A program made the position numbers and the translations under genes. Under the pieces are notes generated by a model that ran no database searches, had not been told where the DNA came from, and was given only the letters and a program-made list of their open reading frames with translations. A DNA stretch of 34,442 bases from Oscillibacter sp. (lineage in GTDB: Bacteria; Bacillota; Clostridia; Oscillospirales; Oscillospiraceae). Positions 24,096 to 31,803 of the stretch are shown piece after piece. The stretch covers positions 1 to 34,442 of the forward strand of contig JAFXQV010000035.1 in NCBI GenBank assembly GCA_017526785.1, given 5' to 3'. Within the stretch, counting starts at the first letter, position 1. Every line of letters begins with the position of its first letter.

Positions 24096-25220
24096 TCAAC
24101 GCTGTAACTCACCGGTGGCAAGTTTCGTCAGGTAGGCGTTGAGGAAGCCGTCCAAATCGCCGTCCATCACGCTGTCAATGGCGCTGGTTTCGTATCCGGT
24201 TCGCGTGTCCTTGACGAGCTGGTAGGGCATGAACACATAGGAACGAATCTGGCTGCCCCATTCGATTTTCATCTGCACGCCCTTGATATCCGAGATTTTT
24301 TCGGCGTGTTGCTGCTCTTTGAGTTCGAGCAGGCGGGCGCGGAGCATTTTCATACAGTTGTCCTTGTTCTGGAACTGGCTTCTCTCCTGCTGTGACGCGA
24401 CGACAATGCCCGTGGGCTTGTGAATCAGGCGCACGGCCGACGACGTTTTATTGACGTGCTGGCCGCCGGCACCCGACGCCCGGTAGACCTGCATTTCGAT
24501 GTCCTCGTCCCGAATCTCTATGGTGTCGTCGTCCTCCATTTCGGGCATGACCTCGACGGCCGCGAACGACGTATGACGCCGCGCGTTCGCGTCGAAGGGC
24601 GAGATTCGGACTAATCTGTGAATGCCGTTTTCGCTTTTGAGCAGGCCGTAGGCGTTTTCGCCCTCTATGGAAATCGCGGCGGACTTGATTCCGGCCTCGT
24701 CGCCGTCCTCATAGTTGAGGGTCTTGTAGGTGAAGCCGTGGCGCTCCGCCCAGCGGGTGTACATCCGGTAGAGCATTTGCGCCCAGTCCTGCGCCTCGGT
24801 GCCGCCCGCCCCGGCGTGGAACTGCAAAATTGTATTGTTACCGTCGTACTCCCCGGAAAGCAGTGTCGACATACGGCTTTCCTCGGCCTGCGTCTCGAGC
24901 GCGGCAAATTCCCCTTTGAGTTCCTCCAAAATTTCGGGGTCGTCGGCCTCCTGTCCCATGTCGCAAAGCGCGGTCAAGTCCTCCCAAGCGGTGAGAAGTT
25001 TTTCCTGCCGGGAGATTTTATTTTGTAACTGCTTCAGGCGGGTTTGCACCTTGCGGGAGCGGGCAAGGTCATTCCAGAAGCCGTCCTGTTCGGTCTCGGC
25101 GGTCAGGCGCGCCGACTCCTGCCGCGCCCCGTCCAAGTCCAGCGCGACGGACAGCTTGTCGAGTTCCGGCTTGAGTTCCCGTAACTTCTGCCTGTAGGTA
25201 TCGTACTCGATGAGAGCCAT
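24096..25220 (-). CDS. prfB: Peptide chain release factor 2
   Basis: The 374-residue protein is a complete RF2, which frees polypeptides at UGA and UAA codons. It has the N-terminal helical domain, HAGAGGTEAQDWAQML (135-150), the stop-codon-reading SPF tripeptide (207-209, in VRISPFDANARRHTS) and the catalytic GGQ (252-254, in SGAGGQHVNKTSS). Many bacteria need a +1 frameshift at about codon 25 to make RF2. Here SVALDLDGAR at residues 24-33 is read through in a single frame, with CTG-GAC where CTT-TGA-C would be, so that control is absent. AAAGGAAC precedes ATG 25220. It has its own promoter. Confidence 0.98.
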   Translation of the reverse strand: MALIEYDTYRQKLRELKPELDKLSVALDLDGARQESARLTAETEQDGFWNDLARSRKVQTRLKQLQNKISRQEKLLTAWEDLTALCDMGQEADDPEILEELKGEFAALETQAEESRMSTLLSGEYDGNNTILQFHAGAGGTEAQDWAQMLYRMYTRWAERHGFTYKTLNYEDGDEAGIKSAAISIEGENAYGLLKSENGIHRLVRISPFDANARRHTSFAAVEVMPEMEDDDTIEIRDEDIEMQVYRASGAGGQHVNKTSSAVRLIHKPTGIVVASQQERSQFQNKDNCMKMLRARLLELKEQQHAEKISDIKGVQMKIEWGSQIRSYVFMPYQLVKDTRTGYETSAIDSVMDGDLDGFLNAYLTKLATGELQR

Positions 25221-25261
25221 GTTTTTCCGTTCCTTTCCACGTATGCGGCATTCCTGCGGCT

Positions 25262-25290
25262 ATTATATCGGACGCGGGGGCGTTTGTAAA
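25262..25290 (-). promoter_or_regulatory. Promoter of prfB
   Basis: Minus strand TTTACA (25285-25290), 17 bases, TATAAT (25262-25267); 42 bases before the ATG. Confidence 0.85.
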
Positions 25291-25338
25291 GAGAAAATTA
25301 CGGTTTTCCCGCGTTTTCGGGATACGGGACGGCGTTTT

Positions 25339-26406
25339 TCAGAGTTCCGGGAAGCGGATGTCTTTCACCCAGACGGGGTAGCCGTTTTCAGGGCGTTCGG
25401 CGGGCGTGAAGCCGTAGGCGCGGAAAAACGGGGCGGTCTCCGGCGGAGCCGCGACGCGCACACAAGTTCCGCCGCGCTTGCGGGTGGCCATGACGGCCTG
25501 TCCAATAAGCTGTATCCCCATGCCCTTGCGGCGGAAGGCCTCGCGGAGATACAGAATGGAAACGCGCCCGGGTTCGGGGTCAAACTGCGTCAGCCCGGCG
25601 ACGTTGTCGCCCAGATACGCGGCCAAGGTCGTACACGCCGGGGCGTCGGACAAATCAAAGCCGCGCCCGGCGGCGCGCAAGGCCTCCCCGCACAGTTCGG
25701 CGTACAGCGGGTTGCCGGGCGGGAGTTCCCGGAACCACAGCCCGGTTTCCAAGGCGTTTTTCCGCTTTTTGGACGTTTCCTGTTTGAGATACGCTTCTGT
25801 TTTCAGGTGGCTGTTGTCGTCGCGGAAAATCAGGCGAAACGCGCCGTTTTCGTATTCCAGAAGCGAGACGGCGGTATTGTCGCCGTGGGGTACGGTGCCG
25901 GTCTCTTCGAGCGTCATGCCCTCGATTTTGGACAGCAGGAGCCGCAGAATGTAGCCGTGGGACACGAGCGCGACGGTCTGCCCGTCGTGTTCGGCGGCGA
26001 CGCGGTTGAGGAACTTCCAAGCGCGGTCGAGTACGTCGCGGGGCGATTCCGCGCCGGGGACGTGCCAGAGTTCCATATGCTTCCCGAAGTTTTCCAGCAT
26101 GACGGGGTCGCGGCGGGCGATTTCGCCGAAAGTAAGTTCCTCCCAGTCGCCGACGCGGATTTCCCGCAAGTCCGGGACGCCGATTACCGCCAGTCCGCGC
26201 GGCTTGCTGACGGCGGTCGCGGTCGCCCGGGCGCGTAGCAGGTCACTGGAGTAAACGGCGTCGATGTGTACGCCGTCCAGACGCTTTTCGAGCGCGCGAA
26301 CCTGCCGCCAGCCCCGGTCGGTCAGGGTACTGTCCCGGTGTCCCTGTACGACGCGGTACAGGTTTCCTTCCGCCTCGGCGTGCCGGATGAGATATATTGT
26401 GGTCAT
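25339..26406 (-). CDS. Histidine phosphatase-GNAT acetyltransferase fusion protein
   Basis: The 355-residue protein joins two domains. Residues 1-205 form a histidine phosphatase (phosphoglycerate-mutase superfamily): IRHAEAEGN with R8 and the phospho-accepting H9, SSDLLRAR with R58, the LREIRVGDWEE acid region (80-90), and VSHGYILR with H150. Residues 225-355 form a GNAT N-acetyltransferase with YLREAFRRKGMGIQLIGQAV (286-305), the R-x-x-G-x-G acetyl-CoA loop, and FFRAYGFTPAE at the end. Both active sites look intact. The linker (206-224) is lysine-rich. Substrates are unknown; similarity to CobC/GpmB-type phosphatases does not settle it. The gene lies 27 bases after the leucine-rich-repeat gene and shares its promoter. 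Confidence 0.92.
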   Translation of the reverse strand: MTTIYLIRHAEAEGNLYRVVQGHRDSTLTDRGWRQVRALEKRLDGVHIDAVYSSDLLRARATATAVSKPRGLAVIGVPDLREIRVGDWEELTFGEIARRDPVMLENFGKHMELWHVPGAESPRDVLDRAWKFLNRVAAEHDGQTVALVSHGYILRLLLSKIEGMTLEETGTVPHGDNTAVSLLEYENGAFRLIFRDDNSHLKTEAYLKQETSKKRKNALETGLWFRELPPGNPLYAELCGEALRAAGRGFDLSDAPACTTLAAYLGDNVAGLTQFDPEPGRVSILYLREAFRRKGMGIQLIGQAVMATRKRGGTCVRVAAPPETAPFFRAYGFTPAERPENGYPVWVKDIRFPEL

Positions 26407-26433
26407 TTCGTGATTGCCCCTGTCTGTGAGAAT

Positions 26434-27558
26434 TTACGAGCGTTCAAGGAACAGCAACAGCGCCACCGGAGCCATGAAAAGCGCGAGCGTCGGGAGGCCG
26501 TGGCGCAGAATCACCACGAGCGCGAACAGCGCCAGTAAAAATTTCTGATACATAGCGCCGTTGAGCCAGTCGGGCAACAGGATAGGCTTCCAGCGGGGGG
26601 CGGGTACGTCCTCGGGTTCGGGCGTGTCCCGGGGGGTATCGCGCGTGAGGACGACGGAATCTTCAAAGGCGTTTTCCTCGACCCACGCGGCGGGGGGTAT
26701 GCGGACATGGGACAGGAGCGTACAGCCCTGAAAGGCGCGCTGTCCGATTCCGGCGACGGTCTCCGGAATCACGACGCGGCGCAGGCGGACGCAGTTGCAG
26801 AAAGTCCAGCTCTCGAGCATGCCAACCTCTTTCGGGATGACGATTTCGGACAGGGACTTGCAGTCGGAGAACGCGCCGCGGTCGATACGGCGTACGGTGT
26901 CGGGGAGCGTCACGCCGTCGAGGCGCGTACAGTCGGCAAACGCCCATTCCCCGATACGGAGTACGCTTTCCGGGAGCGTGACCGTGCGCAGTTCGGAACA
27001 GCCGTAAAAGGCCGAATCCCCCACGGCCGTCACGCCGTCGGCGATGACAACGGCCTTGACCTCCGTCCGGCGTCCCCACCAAGGGGAGTTGACGGTATCG
27101 GCCTCGAATGCGTAATTCTCCATAGCGCCGGAACCAAATACCATCAGCGTGCCGTGTTCGTCCAGCGTCCAAGCCAGTTGCCCCGTTTGTCCGGCGGGCA
27201 GGCGGTGCGGGAGCGCGTGCGGGAGTTCGTACAAGTCCAGCAGGAGCGCGGCGTAATACTCCGCGCGTTCCTCGGAGAGTTGCAGATAGTCCGTCAGACA
27301 GGTGTGCAGTCTCATCAGGACGCGCCCGCGCCGGGTGCCGCCGTCGGAATCCGGCAGTTTGTCCAACTCCGAAAGCCGTTCCAGTTCCTCCAATAAGCCC
27401 CTGTCCGCCAGTTGCCGCAAGACGTTGCTTTCGGCCTCCATGCCGGGAGCCAAGTCCCGCAGTATGGCAAACATCCGCTTCGGGTTCCGGAACACCTCCC
27501 GCCCGAACCTGTCCCGCATGCGCCACAAGACTTCCCGAAAATCATTGCCGCTCTCCAC
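26434..27558 (-). CDS. BspA-type leucine-rich repeat membrane protein
   Basis: The 374-residue protein has three parts. Residues 1-115 are helical and contain DRFGREVFRNPKRMFAILRD, a module I have seen at the start of varied Bacillota multidomain proteins but cannot name. Residues 127-150 (LAWTLDEHGTLMVFGSGAME) are the lead-in common to BspA-like repeats, and about 165-300 hold five LRR_5 units of about 23 residues (LRTVTLPESVLRIGEWAFAD, then three close copies). Residues 335-371 form one or two membrane helices. There is no N-terminal signal, so the repeats may face the cytoplasm, unlike secreted BspA proteins. The GTG at 27558 follows GGGAGG at a good distance. It is first in a two-gene unit with the phosphatase-GNAT fusion. 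Confidence 0.85.
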   Translation of the reverse strand: MESGNDFREVLWRMRDRFGREVFRNPKRMFAILRDLAPGMEAESNVLRQLADRGLLEELERLSELDKLPDSDGGTRRGRVLMRLHTCLTDYLQLSEERAEYYAALLLDLYELPHALPHRLPAGQTGQLAWTLDEHGTLMVFGSGAMENYAFEADTVNSPWWGRRTEVKAVVIADGVTAVGDSAFYGCSELRTVTLPESVLRIGEWAFADCTRLDGVTLPDTVRRIDRGAFSDCKSLSEIVIPKEVGMLESWTFCNCVRLRRVVIPETVAGIGQRAFQGCTLLSHVRIPPAAWVEENAFEDSVVLTRDTPRDTPEPEDVPAPRWKPILLPDWLNGAMYQKFLLALFALVVILRHGLPTLALFMAPVALLLFLERS

Positions 27559-27590
27559 GTTCCCCGCCTCCCGGAAATTTCCTATGAGCT

Positions 27591-27619
27591 ATTATAGCCG
27601 ACGCGCCGCCGCTTGTCCA
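27591..27619 (-). promoter_or_regulatory. Promoter of the LRR / phosphatase-GNAT operon
   Basis: Minus strand TGGACA (27614-27619), 17 bases, TATAAT (27591-27596); 32 bases before the GTG start. Confidence 0.8.
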
Positions 27620-27647
27620 CCCCGTTTCAAGGTCCGTTTGCCGCGCT

Positions 27648-28619
27648 TCACACATTTTCCGCCGGGAAATAGGCGTCACGGAACGGGACACGCGGCACGG
27701 TAAATATCCGTCCGCGCAGGTAGTTCAGGCACCCGGCGTCCGTGGGGAACGCGAAGCGCAGTTTGTAGGCGTAGAGCGCCTGCCGCGTCTCGTGGAATTT
27801 CCGGTTGACAGCGCCGTTTCCGTACTTGCCATCGCCCAACAGCGGACAGCCAATTTCCGCCATGGAGACGCGTATTTGATGTGTGCGCCCGGTCAGCAGA
27901 CGGCATTCCACTAAGGATAAGCCGTCGTTTGTTTGGAGCGTCTTGTAGAGCGTGGCGGCGGAGCGCCCGCCCGGCACCGGGTGGCGGTAAAATGTGACTT
28001 GCTTTTTTTGTTCGTCCTTGCGCAGAAAGCCCTCAATTTTCCCCTCCGGCGGGTTCGGGCGTCCGGCCGTGATACAGAGGTAGGACTTCTCAATTTCGTG
28101 GGCGCGGATTTTTTCATTGATAATCCGCAACGTTTCGGCGTTTTTGGCGGCGATGACCAAGCCGCCCGTGTTGCGGTCAATCCGGTTGCACAGCGCCGGG
28201 GCAAAAGACTGTTCCGCCGCCGGATTCCATTCCCCTTTCCGGTAGAGGTACGCCTGAACGTGGTTTATCAGCGTGTTGACCTTCTCCGTCTCGTCGGCGT
28301 GTACGGACTGCCCGGGGCGTTTGTCGGCCAGAAGCAAGTTCCCGTCCTCGTAGACAATGTGCAGTCTCGGCTCGAAGCGCTCCAAAAACAGATTTTCCGC
28401 GTTATCGCCCTTGCCAAAGAACGTGTCATTGATATATAATTGCAGGGTGTCGCCGGGGGACAGGCGCGTGTCACGTCTGGCTCTTTGTCCGTTGAGCTTG
28501 ATTCGCTTCAGGCGGATGTATTTCTGAGCCAGCGGCGACGGCAGCAGCGGCAGATTCTTGGACAGGAAACGGTCTAAGCGCTGTCCGGCGTCGTTCTTGC
28601 CGATGGTGATTTCTTTCAT
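27648..28619 (-). CDS. RluA family pseudouridine synthase
   Basis: The 323-residue protein isomerises uridine to pseudouridine in rRNA or tRNA. An S4-type RNA-binding domain (about 1-62, with RLDRFLSKNLPLLPSPLAQK and IRLKRIKLNGQRA) precedes the catalytic domain. NRIDRNTGGL (145-154) is the family motif HRLDrxTsG with catalytic D148, and GRTHQIRVSMAEIGCPLLGD is the second signature. It belongs to the RluC/RluD group, but the exact target cannot be told. GGAGG lies 10 bases before ATG 28619. It is divergent from rarA. Confidence 0.94.
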   Translation of the reverse strand: MKEITIGKNDAGQRLDRFLSKNLPLLPSPLAQKYIRLKRIKLNGQRARRDTRLSPGDTLQLYINDTFFGKGDNAENLFLERFEPRLHIVYEDGNLLLADKRPGQSVHADETEKVNTLINHVQAYLYRKGEWNPAAEQSFAPALCNRIDRNTGGLVIAAKNAETLRIINEKIRAHEIEKSYLCITAGRPNPPEGKIEGFLRKDEQKKQVTFYRHPVPGGRSAATLYKTLQTNDGLSLVECRLLTGRTHQIRVSMAEIGCPLLGDGKYGNGAVNRKFHETRQALYAYKLRFAFPTDAGCLNYLRGRIFTVPRVPFRDAYFPAENV

Positions 28620-28651
28620 GCTATCAGTCCTCCGCTGTCCGTGGTGGGTAC

Positions 28652-28680
28652 ATCATACCTTTTCCGGACACGCTTGTAAA
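28652..28680 (-). promoter_or_regulatory. Promoter of the pseudouridine synthase gene
   Basis: Minus strand TTTACA (28675-28680), 17 bases, TATGAT (28652-28657). Confidence 0.75.
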
Positions 28681-28718
28681 GTGCGCGGGGCGGAAGTTTT
28701 GCAAACGGGGTGTCGTTC

Positions 28719-28814
28719 ATGGACAATCGGAAGCGTTACGGCGGCGGAATGCGGCCTTTGTGGACGTTGGCGGGCATGGAAATCGGCTCCCGTTACGGAG
28801 ACGACGACAATTGA
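28719..28814 (+). CDS. Possible 31-residue small protein upstream of rarA
   Basis: ATG 28719 opens a 31-codon frame beginning MDNRKRYGGG, with a mildly hydrophobic centre (PLWTLAGMEIGS) and a DDDN tail. Its codons end mostly in G or C like the neighbours, a weak ACGGGG lies upstream, and its TGA overlaps the AAAGGGGG ribosome site of rarA. It could be a leader peptide, a real small protein or chance. I recognise no family. Confidence 0.3.
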   Translation: MDNRKRYGGGMRPLWTLAGMEIGSRYGDDDN

Positions 28815-28829
28815 AAGGGGGTGGCGCGT

Positions 28830-30095
28830 ATGCGTCAGCCATTCGCGGACGCGATACGCCCGGAGACGCTGGACGATGTGGTAGGACAGGCGCATTTACT
28901 GGCACCGGGTGCGGTGTTGCGGCGTCTGATTGAACACGGCACCGAAACAAATATGGTCTTTTACGGCCCCTCCGGCACGGGGAAGACGACGGTTGCCAAT
29001 ATCATTGCCAAGCGTACACAGAAGGCCTTGCGGCGTCTGAACGCGACGACGGCCTCTCTGCAGGATGTCAAGGAGGTGTTGTCGGAGGTCGGTACGCTGA
29101 CGGCTCCCGGCGGCGTCCTGCTGTATCTGGACGAAATCCAGTATTTCAACAAGAAGCAACAGCAAAGCCTTTTAGAGTTCATGGAGAACGGACAAATTAC
29201 GCTGATTGCGTCCACGACCGAGAATCCGTACTTTTACGTATACGGCGCGTTACTGTCCCGGAGCGCGGTCTTTGAGTTTAAGTCCGTGCCGCCGGAGGAG
29301 ACCAAAAAGGCCGTCTTGCGTGCCTTGGAACTCGAAAAAGCGCGTTCGGCGTTGCCGCTGGAATGGGAGGCGGGGCTTCCCGATTATCTGGCGTTGTCGG
29401 GCGGCGGGGACGTGCGGAAGGCCGTCAGCGCGGTGGAACTGCTTTTAGAGGCGGCCTTGCCCGCAGACGGGAGACTGTTCCTGACCCGCGCCGACGCCGA
29501 ACAGATTACCGTCAAGAGCGCCATGCGCTACGACCGGGGCGGCGACGCGTCCTATGACGACGCCTCCGCGCTGATGAAGTCGTTACGCGGAAGCGACCCC
29601 GACGCCGCGTTACACTATCTGGCGCGGTTTCTGGAGGCGGGCGACCTCATTACCCCGTGTCGGCGCTTACTCTGTTCGGCAAGTGAAGATATCGGGCTTG
29701 CCTACCCGCAGGCGGCCGCGATTGTCAACGCGTGCGTGGACACCGCCACGCGTCTGGGACTGCCGGAGGCGCGCCTGCCGCTGGCGCAGGCCGCCATTCT
29801 GCTGGCGACCGCGCCGAAGTCCAACAGCGTCGTGGAGGCCATCGACAAGGCCATGAAGGACGTACGGCAAGGCCGTACCGGGGACGTGCCGCGACATTTG
29901 CAAAACGTCCACGCGGACACGTCCGGCTTTGACAATCAACAGCACTACAAGTACCCCCATTCGTATCCGCGCCACTGGGTGGAGCAGCAGTATCTCCCGG
30001 ACGCGCTACAGGGTACGCGTTACTACGAATGGGGCGACAACCGTACCGAACAGGCCGCCAAAGCCTACTGGGAGGGCATTTACGGGAAGCGTTGA
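28830..30095 (+). CDS. rarA: Replication-associated recombination protein RarA (MgsA/WRNIP1 family)
   Basis: The 421-residue AAA+ ATPase acts at stalled replication forks. It begins with PFADAIRPETLDDVVGQAHLL, the RarA lead-in, and has Walker A GPSGTGKT (46-53), Walker B LLYLDEI (97-103) with IQYFNKKQQQSLLEFMENG, sensor 1 IASTTENPYF (126-135) and the arginine-finger segment LLSRSAVF. The C-terminal part (SASEDIGLAYPQA, then HYKYPHSYPRHWVEQQYLP) is the tetramerisation domain of this family. The ATG at 28830 follows AAAGGGGG at a good distance; a GTG nine bases earlier is the alternative. A DUF951 gene follows 16 bases later. Confidence 0.95.
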   Translation: MRQPFADAIRPETLDDVVGQAHLLAPGAVLRRLIEHGTETNMVFYGPSGTGKTTVANIIAKRTQKALRRLNATTASLQDVKEVLSEVGTLTAPGGVLLYLDEIQYFNKKQQQSLLEFMENGQITLIASTTENPYFYVYGALLSRSAVFEFKSVPPEETKKAVLRALELEKARSALPLEWEAGLPDYLALSGGGDVRKAVSAVELLLEAALPADGRLFLTRADAEQITVKSAMRYDRGGDASYDDASALMKSLRGSDPDAALHYLARFLEAGDLITPCRRLLCSASEDIGLAYPQAAAIVNACVDTATRLGLPEARLPLAQAAILLATAPKSNSVVEAIDKAMKDVRQGRTGDVPRHLQNVHADTSGFDNQQHYKYPHSYPRHWVEQQYLPDALQGTRYYEWGDNRTEQAAKAYWEGIYGKR

Positions 30096-30111
30096 ACGCC
30101 GGAGGACGATT

Positions 30112-30294
30112 ATGGATTTGCACGTACACGACCGGGTGGAACTGAAAAAGCCGCACCCGTGCGGCGGGAAGGCGTGGGAGATTCTGCGCGTGGGCATGGA
30201 CATCAAACTCCGCTGTCTGACTTGCGGACACGAGTTAATGTTGCCGCGCAGTAAGGCGGAAAAGAGCATACGGAAAATGCTTCCCGACGCGTGA
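30112..30294 (+). CDS. DUF951 family small zinc-ribbon-like protein
   Basis: The 60-residue protein has VELKKPHPCGGKAWEILRVG (9-28) and RCLTCGHELMLPR (34-46), the fixed pattern of DUF951 proteins, with C17, C35 and C38 as probable metal ligands. Family members occur widely in Bacillota, often near chromosome-maintenance genes; no function is established. GGAGG (30101-30105) stands 6 bases before ATG 30112. It directly follows rarA and probably shares its transcript. Confidence 0.93.
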   Translation: MDLHVHDRVELKKPHPCGGKAWEILRVGMDIKLRCLTCGHELMLPRSKAEKSIRKMLPDA

Positions 30295-30330
30295 TGTATC
30301 ATTTTGGAGAGGGGAGAGGACATGGGCAAC

Positions 30331-30453
30331 CACTGTCAACAACTTAAGAAAAAAGCCCAAACCATTGCCCCCGAAAACCTGCTCTTTCCATGTCGTTTTA
30401 ACCGATTCCCGGAACTGGGAGACAGGGGTAAAATCCTTAAGTTGTTGACAGTG
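30331..30453. mobile_element. 123-bp MITE with IS4/IS231-like ends
   Basis: Perfect 18-bp terminal inverted repeats, CACTGTCAACAACTTAAG (30331-30348) and its complement (30436-30453), enclose 87 bases without coding capacity. The element is flanked by a perfect 9-bp direct repeat ATGGGCAAC (30322-30330 and 30454-30462), the target-site duplication. The inner end motif CAACTTAAG followed by A-rich sequence recalls IS231-type ends of the IS4 family. No transposase is in the window, so it would need one encoded elsewhere. Confidence 0.88.
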
Positions 30454-30517
30454 ATGGGCAACCGGGAAACGGTAATTGCACTGCCGGACAGTGTGCCGGA
30501 CTACAAAATGGGCTATG

Positions 30518-30592
30518 TTTCCCCGTCAGCAGTCCCGCGAAGCCCTCCCCGCGTGCGGGAGGGTGGCGCGTCGCGCCGGGTGGGGTGCTTTT
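30518..30592. repeat. Palindromic interspersed repeat cluster upstream of the TRAP operon
   Basis: CCCTCCCCGC (30543-30552) pairs with GCGGGAGGG (30555-30563), then GGCGCG-T-CGCGCC (30565-30577). The left part (TTTCCCCGTC and AGTCCCGCGAAGCCC) recurs in reverse at 33860-33890, and the right part recurs in reverse at 24013-24039. These are modules of one repeat family. Confidence 0.8.
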
Positions 30593-30614
30593 AAGTTTAT
30601 GACATCCGGTGAAA

Positions 30615-30645
30615 ACTCCTTTATTTTCACCGCACAGCTCGAAAA
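30615..30645 (+). repeat. Degenerate third copy of the 62-bp repeat end
   Basis: TCCTTT, then TTCACCGCACAGCTCGAAAA, matches the last part of the repeat at 33961-34022 with one substitution in the final 20 bases and a short deletion before them. It ends 27 bases before the -35 box of the TRAP promoter. Confidence 0.6.
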
Positions 30646-30671
30646 AATTGCATGGCTCCCTTCAAAAATCC

Positions 30672-30700
30672 TTGCAAATTGTATCCGGACAGGTTATAAT
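30672..30700 (+). promoter_or_regulatory. Promoter of the TAXI-TRAP operon
   Basis: TTGCAA (30672-30677), 17 bases, TATAAT (30695-30700); 59 bases before the ATG. Confidence 0.85.
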
Positions 30701-30759
30701 TCAAAAATGGCGGGATGTTTCTCCCGGATTGCATGATTGATGAAATGAGGTTGAAGCGT

Positions 30760-31755
30760 ATGAAAAAGAAGCTCTCTATTTTGCTCTCCGCCCTGCTTGT
30801 GCTGGCTCTGCTGACCGCGTGCGGCGGCTCCGGCGCTCCCAACGCTGGCGGCGTCTCCGGCATTGCCGCCTCCAACGGCAACCTGACATTCACCACAGGC
30901 GGCGACCAAGGCACGTATTACGCGCTGGGCAGTGTCCTCGCCGGGCAGGTCAGCGCCGTCACGAACACCAATGTCACCGCCATTACGTCCGGCGGCTCTC
31001 AGGCCAACATTCTGGCTCTCTCCGACGGAGACGCGCAACTCGGCTTCGTGCAGTCCGACGTGATGGCCTACGCCTACAGCGGTACCAACCTCTTTGACAC
31101 CCCCGTACCCGGCTTCTCGACCGTCGCCGCGCTCTATACCGAACAGGTGCAGATTGTCACGCTCAATCCCGATATCAAAAGCGTGGCCGACCTCGTGGGC
31201 AAGACCGTCTCCGTCGGCGACGCCGGCTCCGGTACCTACTTCAACGCCGTCGACATCCTCAACGCCTACGGCATTGACGCCGAAACCGATATCAACCCCG
31301 TGTACGAGTCCTTCGGCACCAGTGCCGACAGCCTCCAAGACGGCAAAATCGACGCGGCGTTTGTCGTCGCGGGCGCTCCGACCAATGCCATCACCTCCCT
31401 GTCCGCGACAAAACAGGTCTACCTCATCAGCCTTGACGACGACCACATCAACGCCCTGATTGCCTCGTCCCCGTACTATACACAAAATGTCATTCCGGCG
31501 TCCACGTACAATCTCCCCGCCGACGTGACGACCGTCGCCGTGGGCGCGGTCGTCGTGGCGCGCGACGATACCTCCGACGATGATGTGTACAACTTCGTCT
31601 CCGGCGTGTTTGAACACCTCGACGACGTGACCGCCTCCCACGCCAAGGGCGCGGAACTCAATCTCGATTTCGCGGCGTCCGTGACCTCCGTGCCGTATCA
31701 CCCCGGCGCGGCGCGCTACTTCGCCGAAAAGGGCTTTGATGTCGACACAAAGTAA
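30760..31755 (+). CDS. TAXI family TRAP transporter solute-binding lipoprotein
   Basis: The 331-residue protein has a lipoprotein signal (MKKKLSILLSALLVLALLTAC, lipidated C21). The mature part reads LTFTTGGDQGTYYALGSVLA, the opening motif of TAXI (TRAP-associated extracytoplasmic immunogenic) proteins, then SGGSQANILALSDGDAQLGF and VGKTVSVGDAGSGTYFNA. It captures a small organic acid or amino acid outside the membrane; reported TAXI ligands include glutamate and 2-oxoglutarate-like compounds, but this ligand is unknown. GAGG lies 9 bases before ATG 30760. A hairpin with TTTT separates it from the permease gene, which would keep the binding protein in excess. Confidence 0.94.
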   Translation: MKKKLSILLSALLVLALLTACGGSGAPNAGGVSGIAASNGNLTFTTGGDQGTYYALGSVLAGQVSAVTNTNVTAITSGGSQANILALSDGDAQLGFVQSDVMAYAYSGTNLFDTPVPGFSTVAALYTEQVQIVTLNPDIKSVADLVGKTVSVGDAGSGTYFNAVDILNAYGIDAETDINPVYESFGTSADSLQDGKIDAAFVVAGAPTNAITSLSATKQVYLISLDDDHINALIASSPYYTQNVIPASTYNLPADVTTVAVGAVVVARDDTSDDDVYNFVSGVFEHLDDVTASHAKGAELNLDFAASVTSVPYHPGAARYFAEKGFDVDTK

Positions 31756-31774
31756 CACCAACTGCCCAACCGTG

Positions 31775-31803
31775 ACGGACTGCGACACACCGCAGTCCGT
31801 TTT
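31775..31803 (+). terminator. Attenuating terminator between TRAP binding protein and permease
   Basis: ACGGACTGCG (31775-31784) and CGCAGTCCGT (31791-31800) form a perfect 10-bp stem with a 6-base loop and end in TTTT. It stands inside the operon, so it probably stops a share of transcripts. Confidence 0.8.

Larger units (their letters stand above)
30322..30594 (+). pseudogene. Small reading frame carrying a MITE and a repeat-derived end
   Basis: ATG 30322 follows GGGGAGAGGAC and opens a 90-codon frame. Codons 4-44 come from the inserted MITE plus one copy of its target duplication. Removing 132 bases restores ATG-GGC-AAC-CGG-GAA, a frame beginning MGNRETVIALPDSVPDYKMG. The C-terminal third (SPSAVPRSPPRVREGG) is encoded by an interspersed repeat. 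The original was therefore a very short protein or already a decayed gene. I recognise no family. Confidence 0.35.

Noticed and set aside
30331-30453. The 18-bp inverted repeats as a terminator or attenuator of the rarA-DUF951 transcript
   Set aside because: The arms are 87 bases apart, there is no U-tract, and the perfect 9-bp direct repeats outside the arms are better explained by transposition.
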